Origin: an uncultured Gemella sp.
GTDB taxonomy: Bacteria; Bacillota; Bacilli; Staphylococcales; Gemellaceae
DNA length: 23,118 bases
Reading direction: 5' to 3'
Assembly: GCA_945869755.1 (NCBI GenBank)
Contig: CAMBPW010000008.1
Coordinates: forward strand, 1 to 23,118
In this document: positions 14,578-22,788 of the stretch, in pieces
Layout of the letters: each line of letters opens with the position of its first letter
How positions within the stretch are numbered: position 1 is the first letter of the stretch
Notes under the pieces: generated by a model
Told to the model about the DNA's origin: nothing
Seen by the model: the letters and a program-made list of their open reading frames with translations, nothing else
Database searches by the model: none
Program-made: the position numbers and the translations under genes

Positions 14578-17220
14578 TTATTTATTCGCATATTCTAAAT
14601 TGCTATTTTTGTTTTTAATAACTGTTTTAGCAGCTGCAAGTTTAGCTATTAAAACTCTATAAGGAGAACAAGATACATAGTGGATACCTATATTACCTGC
14701 TGATTCTATAGATTTTTCATCTCCTCCGTGTTCACCACAAATTCCTAATTTAATATTAGGTTTAGTTTCTTTAGCTTTGTTTACAGCCAACTTCATAAGT
14801 TCAAGCACACCACTCTCGTCTAAATGAATAAATGGATCTTGCTCTAAAATATTTTTCTTCTTATAAATATCTATAAATTTCTCCGCATCATCTCGAGAAT
14901 ATCCATAAGTTAATTGTGTTAAATCGTTAGTTCCAAAGCTAAAGAATTCTGCGTGTTCTGCAATTTTATCTGCAATTAGACAAGCTCTAGGAATTTCTAT
15001 CATTGTTCCTATTTTATAGTTGAATGGTGTAAGGTACTGTTGAATATCTTTTTCTAACAACCCTTCAATTGCATCTTTCAAGTAACGTAACTCTTCTGCA
15101 ATTCCTACAAGTGGTATCATTACTTCGACATTTACTTCATATCCATCTTTTGTTGCTAATATCGCTGCTTGACTAATAGCTTTTGCTTGCATTAAATATA
15201 TTTCTGGATATGTAACACCAAGTCTACATCCACGATGTCCCATCATAGGATTAAATTCTGAAATACTTTTAATTTTAGCTTCAAGTTGTTCAACTGAAAT
15301 TTCTAATTCTTTAGCAATAATCTCAATTGTTTTTTCATCATGTGGTAAAAATTCGTGTAAAGGTGGATCTAGTAAACGAATATTCACTGATTTTCCTTTT
15401 GCTTCTTTAAATATTTTGTAGAAATCTTCGCTTTGAATTGGTTGTAATTTATCTAAAAAAACTTTTCTTTCTAATTCGTTATTTGCTAAAATCATTTTAC
15501 GAACTAAACTAATTCTATCTTCTTCAAAGAACATATGCTCTGTTCTACATAGTCCAATTCCTTCAGCTCCAAAATCAAATCCTACTTTTGCATCTACATC
15601 ATTATCTGCATTTACGAAAACTTTTAATTCTCTTATCTCATCAGCCCATTCAATAATTTTATTAAAGCTTTCTGTAAATGATGAATCTGATTTTGCAATT
15701 TCTCCTAGATATACTTTTCCACTGCTTCCGTCTACAGAAATTACATCTCCTTCATTTAATGTAACTTCTCCGATACGTACAGTTTTTGTTTCGTAATTAA
15801 TAAACATATTTTGAGAACCACATACACAACATTTTCCCATTCCTCGTGCAACTACTGCAGCGTGTGATGTCATTCCACCACGTGAAGTTACGATTGCTTG
15901 TGAGCTAACCATTCCTTCTATATCTTCTGGTGAAGTTTCTTCACGAACTAAAATTACAGCTTTGTTTTCTGAAGCTTTTACTGCATCTTCTGCTGTGAAA
16001 TAAATTGCTCCTGTAGCTGCTCCTGGTGAAGCTGCAAGACCTTGAGTTAATAATTGAGCTTCTTTTAAAGATTTAGAATCAAATGTTGGATGTAATAACT
16101 GATTAATATCATCTGAACTTATGCGAAGTAGTGCTTCTTCTTTTGATATTATTCCTTCTTCTACAAGAGATACAGCTACTTCTATTGCAGCAAGTGCAGT
16201 TCTTTTTCCATTTCTAGTTTGTAAAATATAAAGTTTTTTATTTTCTATAGTGAACTCTATATCTTGCATATCTTTATAATGATTTTCTAACACTTTTGTT
16301 AATGATAAAAGTTCTTCATAAACTTCTGGTAATTCATCTTTCAAAATTTCAACTGGTTTTGGTGTTCTAATTCCTGCAACAACATCTTCTCCTTGTGCAT
16401 TTATTAAATATTCACCAAACAATTTATTTTCTCCAGTTGCTGGATTACGACTGAAACATACTCCTGTTCCACAAGTATCTCCCATATTTCCAAATACCAT
16501 TGCCTGAACATTTACTGCTGTTCCTAGTTTATCACTAATTCCATTTAATCTTCTATAAACTTTTGCACGATTATTATTCCAAGACTTAAATACCGCTTCT
16601 ACTGCAAGCATTAATTGTTCTTTTACATTACTAGGAAATTCTCTACCTACTTCTTTGCGATATATTTTTTTAAATTCTTCTACTATATTGAACAAATCTT
16701 CTGCCGTTAAATCACTATCTTGTTCATATCCTTTTTCATTTTTTACTCTAGTTAATACAGCTTCAAATTTATACTTTTCTACTTCCATAACTACATCAGA
16801 AAACATTTGAATAAATCTTCTATAACTATCGTAAGCGAATCTATAATCATTATTTTTTTTAGCTAGTACAATTGTTGTTTCATCATTAAGACCTAAATTT
16901 AATATTGTATCCATCATTCCTGGCATTGAAAATACTGCTCCACTTCGTACAGATACTAACAACGGATCTTCATGACTTCCTAGCTTTTTCCCCATTGTTT
17001 GTTCTAAAACTTCCAGTTGTTCGTTAATTTGTTTTACAATTTCAGGTCTTATACGACGATCATTTTCATAATAGTCATTACAGCTTTCTGTCGTAATAGT
17101 AAATCCTGGTGGTACACTAATTCCTAGTGAGCTCATTTCTGCTAAGTTTGCTCCTTTACCTCCAAGCAAACTTTTCATATCTTTATTACCTTCTTTAAAA
17201 TTATAAACAAATTTTGTCAT
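14578..17220 (-). CDS. ppdK: Pyruvate, phosphate dikinase
   Basis: Interconverts pyruvate + ATP + Pi and PEP + AMP + PPi. 880 aa, the standard length. The N-terminal nucleotide-binding domain begins FKEGNKDMKSLLGGKGANLAEMSSLG and contains VSVRSGAVFSMPGMMDTILNLG. The swivelling phosphohistidine domain has GGMTSHAAVVARGMGK with catalytic H453 and T451, the site of regulatory phosphorylation. The C-terminal TIM barrel has EGIGLCRTEHMFF, the MMGHRGCRLG block and GICGEHGG with Cys828. The SD AAGGGGA precedes the ATG. Directly upstream are its regulatory protein and ccpN, with a CcpN-like operator in the intergenic region. The direction in vivo (PEP synthesis or PPi-dependent glycolysis) is not evident. 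Confidence 0.97.
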   Translation of the reverse strand: MTKFVYNFKEGNKDMKSLLGGKGANLAEMSSLGISVPPGFTITTESCNDYYENDRRIRPEIVKQINEQLEVLEQTMGKKLGSHEDPLLVSVRSGAVFSMPGMMDTILNLGLNDETTIVLAKKNNDYRFAYDSYRRFIQMFSDVVMEVEKYKFEAVLTRVKNEKGYEQDSDLTAEDLFNIVEEFKKIYRKEVGREFPSNVKEQLMLAVEAVFKSWNNNRAKVYRRLNGISDKLGTAVNVQAMVFGNMGDTCGTGVCFSRNPATGENKLFGEYLINAQGEDVVAGIRTPKPVEILKDELPEVYEELLSLTKVLENHYKDMQDIEFTIENKKLYILQTRNGKRTALAAIEVAVSLVEEGIISKEEALLRISSDDINQLLHPTFDSKSLKEAQLLTQGLAASPGAATGAIYFTAEDAVKASENKAVILVREETSPEDIEGMVSSQAIVTSRGGMTSHAAVVARGMGKCCVCGSQNMFINYETKTVRIGEVTLNEGDVISVDGSSGKVYLGEIAKSDSSFTESFNKIIEWADEIRELKVFVNADNDVDAKVGFDFGAEGIGLCRTEHMFFEEDRISLVRKMILANNELERKVFLDKLQPIQSEDFYKIFKEAKGKSVNIRLLDPPLHEFLPHDEKTIEIIAKELEISVEQLEAKIKSISEFNPMMGHRGCRLGVTYPEIYLMQAKAISQAAILATKDGYEVNVEVMIPLVGIAEELRYLKDAIEGLLEKDIQQYLTPFNYKIGTMIEIPRACLIADKIAEHAEFFSFGTNDLTQLTYGYSRDDAEKFIDIYKKKNILEQDPFIHLDESGVLELMKLAVNKAKETKPNIKLGICGEHGGDEKSIESAGNIGIHYVSCSPYRVLIAKLAAAKTVIKNKNSNLEYANK

Positions 17221-17266
17221 ATTATTGTTCCCCTTTTATTTTATATAATATTATTTTTTATTGAGT

Positions 17267-17321
17267 AATAATAATGATAGTTTGTGCTATACTTTTTTAT
17301 TTTTTAACTATCATTATTATT
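17267..17321. repeat. 16-bp perfect inverted repeat upstream of ppdK
   Basis: AATAATAATGATAGTT (17267-17282) and AACTATCATTATTATT (17306-17321), separated by 23 nt. It lies between the regulatory-protein gene and ppdK. No clear T-run follows on either strand, so it does not look like a normal terminator. The spacer contains the CcpN-like site. It could be a regulatory hairpin in a read-through transcript or part of the operator region. Confidence 0.75.
17283..17293 (+). promoter_or_regulatory. CcpN-type operator match upstream of ppdK
   Basis: TGTGCTATACT matches the CcpN consensus as I remember it for B. subtilis (TRTGHYATAYW) at every position. It is 63 nt before the ppdK start, and ccpN itself is two genes upstream. 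The consensus is degenerate, so a chance match somewhere in an AT-rich window is expected; the position is what makes it credible. Confidence 0.55.
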
Positions 17322-17336
17322 TATTACTACCTAAGT

Positions 17337-18158
17337 TTATATGTGTGTAATGTTTATTCCACGCTCTTTAATAATTTCAATTATTATTTCTGCTGTTTCT
17401 TCTATCGCTTTATTTTCTACATTAATTATTGGACAACTTAATCTTTTCATAACTTCTGTTGCATATTCTAACTCTTCAAATATTCTCATTTCTTGTGTGT
17501 AACTATTATCTCCAACTACACCAAGTGATCTCATTCTTTCTTCTCTAACTTCGTTAAGTCTTTCTATAGAAGTTGTTAATCCGATTATTTTTCTATTATC
17601 TATTTCAAATAATTTTTTTGGCAAACTAATTTCTGGAACTAATGGCAAATTCATAACTTTTATGTTTTTGTTTGCAAGGTATAAACTTAAAGGAGTTTTT
17701 GACGTTCTTGATACTCCTAAAATTACTATATCAGCTTCTACAAGTCCATTTACATCTTTACCATCATCATATCTTACTGCAAACTCTAATGCGTCTACTC
17801 TTCTAAAATATGTTTCTCCTAATTTTCTTATTTCTCCAGGACTGTTTTTTATTTTTTTATTTAATTTATTTTCTAAAGTTTTTAATAGTGGTGTTAATAT
17901 ATTTATTAATGTAACACCTTTTTCTTCTGCTTTTTCTTTAGTGTAATTTGCTAACTCTTCTGACACTATTGTTTGAACTATTATTTCTCCTCCTGTCAAT
18001 TCAGAAATAACTTCATCTATATCATCTTTGTTTGAAATGCCAGGAATTTTTTTTATTATATAATCATTTATATCTAGATCAAATTGTGCAAGTCCTGCAC
18101 GTACTACATCTGTTGCAGTATTCCCTAAAGAATCTGACAAAACATATATATTTAACAT
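17337..18158 (-). CDS. PPDK regulatory protein: bifunctional kinase/pyrophosphorylase (DUF299, YqfL-like)
   Basis: Inactivates PPDK by ADP-dependent phosphorylation of the active-site Thr and reactivates it by Pi-dependent dephosphorylation. 273 aa, the usual length. The N-terminus LNIYVLSDSLGNTATDVVRAGLAQF and the P-loop GVSRTSKTPLSLYLA (from 148) are family signatures. The related PEP synthase regulator has the same fold; adjacency to ppdK selects the PPDK version. It starts one base after the ccpN stop; its SD GGAGGG lies inside the last ccpN codons, so the two are translationally coupled. The target Thr is present in the neighbouring ppdK (T451). Confidence 0.95.
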   Translation of the reverse strand: MLNIYVLSDSLGNTATDVVRAGLAQFDLDINDYIIKKIPGISNKDDIDEVISELTGGEIIVQTIVSEELANYTKEKAEEKGVTLINILTPLLKTLENKLNKKIKNSPGEIRKLGETYFRRVDALEFAVRYDDGKDVNGLVEADIVILGVSRTSKTPLSLYLANKNIKVMNLPLVPEISLPKKLFEIDNRKIIGLTTSIERLNEVREERMRSLGVVGDNSYTQEMRIFEELEYATEVMKRLSCPIINVENKAIEETAEIIIEIIKERGINITHI

Positions 18159-18159
18159 T

Positions 18160-18780
18160 TTATCCCTCCAATATATCTAATAACAATCTTATTATAGTAG
18201 TTTTAGAAATTTTACCGACAACTTTATAACCCGTATTTGTTTTTCTAACTATCGGTAAACAATCAATTTCATGATGAATAATTTTTCTAATTGATTCACC
18301 AATTATTTCATCTTCAAAAGAATATACGACATTTGGCATTCTTGTCATAGCCATTGCGACAGGCATAGAATTTGCATTTGCATTTGCAACTAAAATTTTT
18401 AATAAGTCCTTTCTTGAAACTACTCCAGCTAATTCAGAATTTTCATTCAGTATAAATATTGTTCCTATATCGTGTAAAAATAGTTTTGACACTACTTCTG
18501 AAAATGTTTCTGTAGATTTAGCAGTTATTACAACTCCCATGACATCTTCTACTTTTGTATTTTTAAATAAGTCGTATTTTGAATTATCAGTAAAATTGTT
18601 ATTATAAAAATATCCTACATTTGTTTTAGATTCCAATAAACCTAATTTTACTAATAATGCTAATTCTGTTCTTATTGTCGATTTGCTAATTGATAATTCT
18701 TTTGCTATATCATCTCCAGTAACAGGTTCATATTTTTTTACTATTTTTAATATTTTCTTTTCTCTCGCAGAAAGTTCCAT
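18160..18780 (-). CDS. ccpN: CcpN-like transcriptional repressor (winged HTH + two CBS domains)
   Basis: Represses gluconeogenic genes during growth on glycolytic carbon sources in B. subtilis, with CBS domains sensing nucleotides. 206 aa here. HTH at residues 1-60 (LSAREKKILKIVKKYEPVTGDDIAKELSISKSTIRTELALL), CBS 1 from about 75 (VEDVMGVVITAKSTETFSEVV) and CBS 2 from about 140 (ARTRMP-like segment MTRMPNVVYSFEDEI). I chose the ATG at 18780 because the strong SD AAAGGAGA lies just before it; the longer frame to 18861 would add 27 unconvincing residues and run through the ogt terminator hairpin. The order ccpN - PPDK regulatory protein is conserved in Bacillales. Confidence 0.92.
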   Translation of the reverse strand: MELSAREKKILKIVKKYEPVTGDDIAKELSISKSTIRTELALLVKLGLLESKTNVGYFYNNNFTDNSKYDLFKNTKVEDVMGVVITAKSTETFSEVVSKLFLHDIGTIFILNENSELAGVVSRKDLLKILVANANANSMPVAMAMTRMPNVVYSFEDEIIGESIRKIIHHEIDCLPIVRKTNTGYKVVGKISKTTIIRLLLDILEG

Positions 18781-18808
18781 TCTTTTCTCCTTTCTCTTAA
18801 CAATTACA

Positions 18809-18837
18809 ATTTTACAGCAAAAATAAAATAAATGCAA
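18809..18837 (-). promoter_or_regulatory. ccpN operon promoter, -35 inside the ogt terminator stem
   Basis: TTGCAT (18832-18837), 17 nt, TAAAAT (18809-18814) on the minus strand, about 29 nt before the ATG. The -35 lies in the second arm of the ogt terminator hairpin. Confidence 0.65.
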
Positions 18838-18868
18838 CATAATTTTTGGATTATGTCGCATTTATTTT
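18825..18868 (-). terminator. Terminator of ogt (19-bp stem)
   Basis: Arms 18825-18843 and 18850-18868 pair over 19 positions with a single mismatch (A opposite C in DNA; on the minus-strand RNA it is a G-U pair), around a 6-nt loop. The minus-strand 3' flank is ATTTTTGC; on the plus strand a longer T-run follows but no plus-strand gene lies upstream. It begins 38 nt after the ogt stop. Confidence 0.78.
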
Positions 18869-18905
18869 ATTTTTTTTTATCCAATTAGATGCATTAATAG
18901 CTTTT

Positions 18906-19397
18906 TTATTTGCATTGTTCCATATTTAATAATCTTTTTTTCATTTCTAATCCGCCTCTATATCCTCGTAATCTTCCATCACTCCCTAAAACTCTATGAC
19001 AAGGAATTACTATTGAGATAGAATTTTTACCTATAGCATTGGCTACTGCACGAATTGAAGTTGGTTTATTAATAGCTATTGCTATATTTTTATATGTCGT
19101 TGTTTGCCCATAAGGTATTTTTAAAAGTTCATTCCAAACTATTTTTTGAAATTTTGTTCCATTTAAGTCTAAAGGAAAATTAAAATTATATTCTCTCCCA
19201 ATAAAATAATTTTCTAATTGTTTTTTATATTTCTCTAATTTATTTTTATCGTAAATTATGTTGCAATAATAAAAATATTTTTTTAAATATTCTATACCTT
19301 CATTTTCTCCACCTAAAAAATAAAGTCCTTTATCGCTACATAATAACGTGTATGTAATTTTATCAAAAGTTAATGTATCATAATACAAATTTTTCAT
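18906..19397 (-). CDS. ogt: Methylated-DNA--protein-cysteine methyltransferase
   Basis: Repairs O6-methylguanine and O4-methylthymine by irreversible transfer of the alkyl group to its own cysteine. 163 aa, a single-domain Ogt without the AraC-like Ada domain. The active site IVIPCHRV has C133. Upstream are the helix-turn-helix core IPYGQTTTYKNIA (94-106) with RAVANAIGKN (the arginine finger and binding helix), and GYRGGLEMKKRLLNME at the C-terminus. The SD AGAGGA is 5 nt before the ATG. It lies between two terminators, the DUF59 one and its own, so it is probably monocistronic. Confidence 0.95.
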   Translation of the reverse strand: MKNLYYDTLTFDKITYTLLCSDKGLYFLGGENEGIEYLKKYFYYCNIIYDKNKLEKYKKQLENYFIGREYNFNFPLDLNGTKFQKIVWNELLKIPYGQTTTYKNIAIAINKPTSIRAVANAIGKNSISIVIPCHRVLGSDGRLRGYRGGLEMKKRLLNMEQCK

Positions 19398-19411
19398 TAT
19401 TGTCCTCTTTT

Positions 19412-19443
19412 ATAAAAAATGTGCCAACTTTTTGTTGACACAT
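19412..19443 (-). terminator. Terminator of the DUF59 gene
   Basis: ATGTGTCAAC (minus, 19434-19443) pairs with GTTGGCACAT (19419-19428) with one G-U pair and a 5-nt loop of A, followed by TTTTTTATA. It begins 8 nt after the stop codon of the DUF59 gene. Confidence 0.88.
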
Positions 19444-19451
19444 AAAATATT

Positions 19452-19766
19452 TTATTCGTAATCTGCTATTCCTAACGCAATTTTTGCGTATCTTGACATT
19501 CTATCTTTTGTCCATGGTGGATCCCAAACTAATTCTACATCTACTTCTTCTACTTCGTCAATAGTTAACATAGCCATTTCTACTTGCTCAATAATTAAAG
19601 GTGCAACGGGACAACCCATTGAAGTAAGTGTCATTTCCACTATTGCATGACCAGAATCATTCATTTTCACATCATACAATAATCCTAAATTTACTATATC
19701 TATTCCTAATTCAGGGTCAATAACTGTTTCAAGTGCTTCTATAACTCTGTCTTTTAATTCTGCCAT
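19452..19766 (-). CDS. DUF59/MIP18-family Fe-S cluster assembly factor (YitW/SufT-like)
   Basis: Small cytosolic protein of 104 aa, the full family length. Family motifs are DPELGIDIVNLGLLYDV (18-33) and MTLTSMGCPVAPLI (45-58) with the conserved Cys at position 52. The C-terminal WDPPWTKDRMS is also typical. Relatives assist maturation of Fe-S proteins. No suf genes are visible nearby, so it stands alone. The SD AAAGGAG precedes the ATG. The 102-nt region upstream is AT-rich with no promoter I would defend. Confidence 0.9.
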   Translation of the reverse strand: MAELKDRVIEALETVIDPELGIDIVNLGLLYDVKMNDSGHAIVEMTLTSMGCPVAPLIIEQVEMAMLTIDEVEEVDVELVWDPPWTKDRMSRYAKIALGIADYE

Positions 19767-19868
19767 TTTTTCTCCTTTCTTAAATATTTTTTATTAAAAT
19801 CAAGTTAGAACAAAATAATATTATTTAATACATAATATTTCGTATATTTATATTCCATCTATTACAAT

Positions 19869-20543
19869 TTATATTGTATTATTTTCTATTATAATTGCTC
19901 CGTCTTTCGTTCCTTTAATACAATGTTTACACATATTTAAAAATAATCCGTGTTCAACTACTCCTACAACAGTAGATAATTTTTCTTTTACTTCATAAAC
20001 ATCAAAACCTACATTTAAGTTCAAATCTACAATATAATTTCCATTATCAGTAACTAAAACTTTTCCGTCTTTATATCTTAATATAGGATTAAGACCTAAA
20101 CATGCTAATTTTCTTATGGTGTGAGTATGACCGAAAGGTAAAATTTCTACCGGTAAATTAAAAGCTCCTAGTTGTTCTACATCTTTACTTTCATCATAAA
20201 TCCATACTATGTGCTTTGAAATATCCGCAACGATTTTTTCTCTAAATAGTGCTGCACCTCCACCTTTTATAGCATTAAAATTTTTATCTATTTCATCTAC
20301 TCCATCAACAGTCAAATCTATTTTAGAAACATTTTCTAAATCTTCAACGTGTAGTCCTAGACTTTTTGCCAATTCAATGCTTTGTAATGAAGTAGATACT
20401 AATTTTACATTAAGACCTTTTTTTATTTTTTCTGCAATTGCATGAATAAAATAAAATACTGTTGATCCCGTTCCAAGTCCTACTATCATTCCGTCTTTTA
20501 CAAATTCTACAGCTTTATATCCAACTTGTTCTTTTAAATTCAT
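19869..20543 (-). CDS. rpiA: Ribose-5-phosphate isomerase A
   Basis: Interconverts ribose 5-phosphate and ribulose 5-phosphate in the pentose phosphate pathway. 224 aa, usual length. The phosphate-binding loop is GLGTGSTV (22-29); the catalytic segment TVDGVDEID has D80 and D83, and KGGGAALFREKIV has K93 and E102. The C-terminal GVVEHGLFLNM block is conserved. It starts 13 nt after the tyrS stop, with the SD AGGAGA in the gap, so the two are very likely cotranscribed. No convincing terminator after it; only a weak AT inverted repeat near 19815-19845. Confidence 0.95.
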   Translation of the reverse strand: MNLKEQVGYKAVEFVKDGMIVGLGTGSTVFYFIHAIAEKIKKGLNVKLVSTSLQSIELAKSLGLHVEDLENVSKIDLTVDGVDEIDKNFNAIKGGGAALFREKIVADISKHIVWIYDESKDVEQLGAFNLPVEILPFGHTHTIRKLACLGLNPILRYKDGKVLVTDNGNYIVDLNLNVGFDVYEVKEKLSTVVGVVEHGLFLNMCKHCIKGTKDGAIIIENNTI

Positions 20544-20556
20544 ATTTTTCTCCTAA

Positions 20557-21810
20557 TTATTTATATTCAACTAACAAATAACTTTTTTTACCACGTCTTA
20601 ATACTGTATAATTGTTGTTTAATCTGTCTTTTTCGTCTACTATATAATTTACGTCTGTAATTTTTTCTCCATTTACATATATTGCACCGTTATTTACATC
20701 TTCACGAGCTTGACGTTTAGATGTTACTAAATTTGCATTAACTATAAAATCTACAATATTTACTTCTGTTTTTTCTAAAGTAACCTTTGGCATTCCTTTA
20801 ACAGCTTGATCTAATTCATCTATAGTTAAATTTTTTATATCACCAGAAAATAGTGCTTTAGTTACATTTAATGCACTTTCTAACGCTTCTTCTCCATGAA
20901 CAATTTTAACTAATTCTTCAGCAAGTCTTTTTTGTGCAATACGTAAATGTGGTTCAGTTTCAACAGATTTTTCTAATTTTTCTATTTCTTCTTTTTCTAA
21001 AAATGTGAATTTTTTAAGTGTTGACACAACATCAGCATCTGCTGTATTAAACCAAAACTGATAAAATTCATATGGAGTTGTTTTTTTAGAATCTAACCAA
21101 ACTGCTCCACCAGTTGATTTTCCAAACTTAGTTCCATCTGATTTTAACATTAATGGAATTGTAAATCCGTATGTTTCTACATCACCTGCTAGTTTACGAG
21201 TGATTTCTAATCCTGTAGTAATATTTCCCCATTGATCAGAACCTCCTAATTGCATTTTTACATTATGTTCTTTATTCAAATAATAAAAATCTATTCCTTG
21301 TAAAATTGAATAACTAAATTCTGTAAAAGAAATTCCATTGTCAAGTCGTGAAGAAACAGAATCTTTTCCTAATAAATAATTTACATTTACTAATTTACCG
21401 TAATCACGCAAAAATTCTAACATTGATATTTGCCCTAACCAATCAGCATTGTTTACAAATTTTATATCTTTATTATCACGGAAAATATTTCTAAGTTGAG
21501 CTTCTAATTTTTTTACATTATCATTAATTACTTCTAATGTTTGAAGCTGACGTTCCTCACTTCTTCCAGATGGATCTCCTATTATTCCAGTTCCACCTCC
21601 TACTAAAACTACTGGCTTATGCCCATATTCTGCAAATCTTTTCAATGTTAAAAATGGTAATAAATGACCAACATGTAAAGAATCGCCAGTAGGGTCTGTT
21701 CCACAATAAATAGAAACACTTTCTCTTTCTAATAAATTTTTTATTCCTTCTTCATCAGTTTGTTGATAAACTAAATCTCTATATTTCAAATCTTCTAACA
21801 ATTTTGGCAT
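20557..21810 (-). CDS. tyrS: Tyrosyl-tRNA synthetase
   Basis: Class I aminoacyl-tRNA synthetase charging tRNA-Tyr. 417 aa, the bacterial TyrRS length. The HIGH-type motif is HVGH (46-49) after CGTDPTGDSL; the tyrosine/anticodon-dependent region has GSDQWGNITTG; the KMSKS-type loop reads KFGKS. A C-terminal S4 RNA-binding domain is present (about 350-410, ITSKRQAREDVNNGAIYVNG-like). The SD AGGAGC precedes the ATG. The leader is too short for a T-box riboswitch, a common control element for tyrS in Bacillota. Confidence 0.97.
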   Translation of the reverse strand: MPKLLEDLKYRDLVYQQTDEEGIKNLLERESVSIYCGTDPTGDSLHVGHLLPFLTLKRFAEYGHKPVVLVGGGTGIIGDPSGRSEERQLQTLEVINDNVKKLEAQLRNIFRDNKDIKFVNNADWLGQISMLEFLRDYGKLVNVNYLLGKDSVSSRLDNGISFTEFSYSILQGIDFYYLNKEHNVKMQLGGSDQWGNITTGLEITRKLAGDVETYGFTIPLMLKSDGTKFGKSTGGAVWLDSKKTTPYEFYQFWFNTADADVVSTLKKFTFLEKEEIEKLEKSVETEPHLRIAQKRLAEELVKIVHGEEALESALNVTKALFSGDIKNLTIDELDQAVKGMPKVTLEKTEVNIVDFIVNANLVTSKRQAREDVNNGAIYVNGEKITDVNYIVDEKDRLNNNYTVLRRGKKSYLLVEYK

Positions 21811-21843
21811 ATAATCGCTCCTATAAATAAAATATACTGTTTA

Positions 21844-21872
21844 ATTATAACATATATAACATTAAATTTAAA
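21844..21872 (-). promoter_or_regulatory. tyrS-rpiA promoter with extended -10
   Basis: TTTAAA (21867-21872), 17 nt, TATAAT (21844-21849) on the minus strand, with TGT in front of the -10 giving TGTTATAAT. It lies about 34 nt before the tyrS start codon. Confidence 0.68.
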
Positions 21873-21922
21873 ATTCAAAAATAATTTTGTGTAAAATTTA
21901 TTTTAATTTTGTATTTCTTAAT

Positions 21923-22699
21923 TTAATTACTTCTAAATTTAGTTTGAATTTTATAAACAATTTTCCTTACTAAAAATCTAGGTAACAGCTTTGTTCCTAT
22001 TGTAAAAAATTTTGTATTGAAAGACGGTAATATTATTACTTTATCACTATTCATAAATTTCTCGTAACAATAGTCTATTACCTCTTTTGAAGACTGCATT
22101 TTTACGCTACTAAAATTTACAGTTGCATTTTTTTCAAAATCTGTTTTCGTCGGTCCTGGGCATAATGCAGAAATTTTTACATTATAATTTTTAGTTTCTT
22201 CTGACAATGCTTCTGTAAAACTTAAAACAAAAGATTTTGTAGCATAGTAAACACTCATTTTAGGTCCTGGCATAAATCCTGCTATTGATGAAATATTTAA
22301 AATTTTTCCACTGTTTCTAGCAATCATTTCTTTTAAGTAATAGTGAGTAAGTTCTACTAATGTTATGACATTTAAGTTAATCATTTTTGTTTGGTATTCC
22401 AAATTACTGTTTAAAAAATTTCCATAATCTCCAACCCCTGCATTATTAATTAATATAGTTACTACTAAATTGTTTATTGCTGTGTAGTCAAAAATATATT
22501 TTGCAGAATTACTTTCACTCAAATCTTTTTTTAATACAAAAACTTTTACGTCATATTTATTTTCAATATCATTTTTTATTTCATTCAATTTTTTTTCATT
22601 TCTAGCTACTAATAATAAATTATATCTATTTTTTGCGTATTTATATGCAAATTCTTTTCCTAATCCACTAGATGCTCCTGTAATTAATATTACTTCCAT
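21923..22699 (-). CDS. Short-chain dehydrogenase/reductase (classical SDR)
   Basis: NAD(P)-dependent oxidoreductase of unknown substrate, 258 aa. The cofactor loop is TGASSGLGKEFA (7-18), NNAGVG is at 85-90, and the catalytic triad is S138, Y151 and K155 in SSIAGFMPGPKMSVYYATKSF. The C-terminal part (KLLPRFLVRKIVYKI) is basic and hydrophobic, as in the DltE/YqjQ-like SDR subgroup, which suggests loose membrane association (inference). The SD AGAGG precedes the ATG. Flanked by the aspS terminator upstream and the tyrS promoter region downstream. Confidence 0.9.
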   Translation of the reverse strand: MEVILITGASSGLGKEFAYKYAKNRYNLLLVARNEKKLNEIKNDIENKYDVKVFVLKKDLSESNSAKYIFDYTAINNLVVTILINNAGVGDYGNFLNSNLEYQTKMINLNVITLVELTHYYLKEMIARNSGKILNISSIAGFMPGPKMSVYYATKSFVLSFTEALSEETKNYNVKISALCPGPTKTDFEKNATVNFSSVKMQSSKEVIDYCYEKFMNSDKVIILPSFNTKFFTIGTKLLPRFLVRKIVYKIQTKFRSN

Positions 22700-22746
22700 A
22701 AAAACCTCTTTTTTATTTTTCTTCTTTTCCTTTATATTTTATCACA

Positions 22747-22784
22747 AAAAGAAATTAGGAGTAGATTTTTTTCTACTCCTAATT
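22747..22784 (-). terminator. Terminator of aspS
   Basis: AATTAGGAGTAGA and TCTACTCCTAATT (22753-22765 and 22772-22784) form a perfect 13-bp stem with a 6-nt loop. On the minus strand it is followed by TCTTTTTG. It begins 4 nt after the aspS stop. Confidence 0.9.
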
Positions 22785-22788
22785 ATTT

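Noticed and set aside
17267..17321. Terminator for the ccpN operon
   Set aside because: The stem is AT-only apart from two pairs, the loop is 23 nt, and no T-run follows on the minus strand; kept as a repeat instead.
18781..18861. Upstream extension of the ccpN frame to an ATG at 18861
   Set aside because: It would run through the ogt terminator hairpin and the promoter; the strong SD sits directly before the ATG at 18780, and the added residues (MRHNPKIMLHLFYFCCK...) do not match the family.
19815..19845. Terminator after rpiA
   Set aside because: Only a weak AATATTAT/ATAATATT pairing without a good T-run; not defensible as a terminator.
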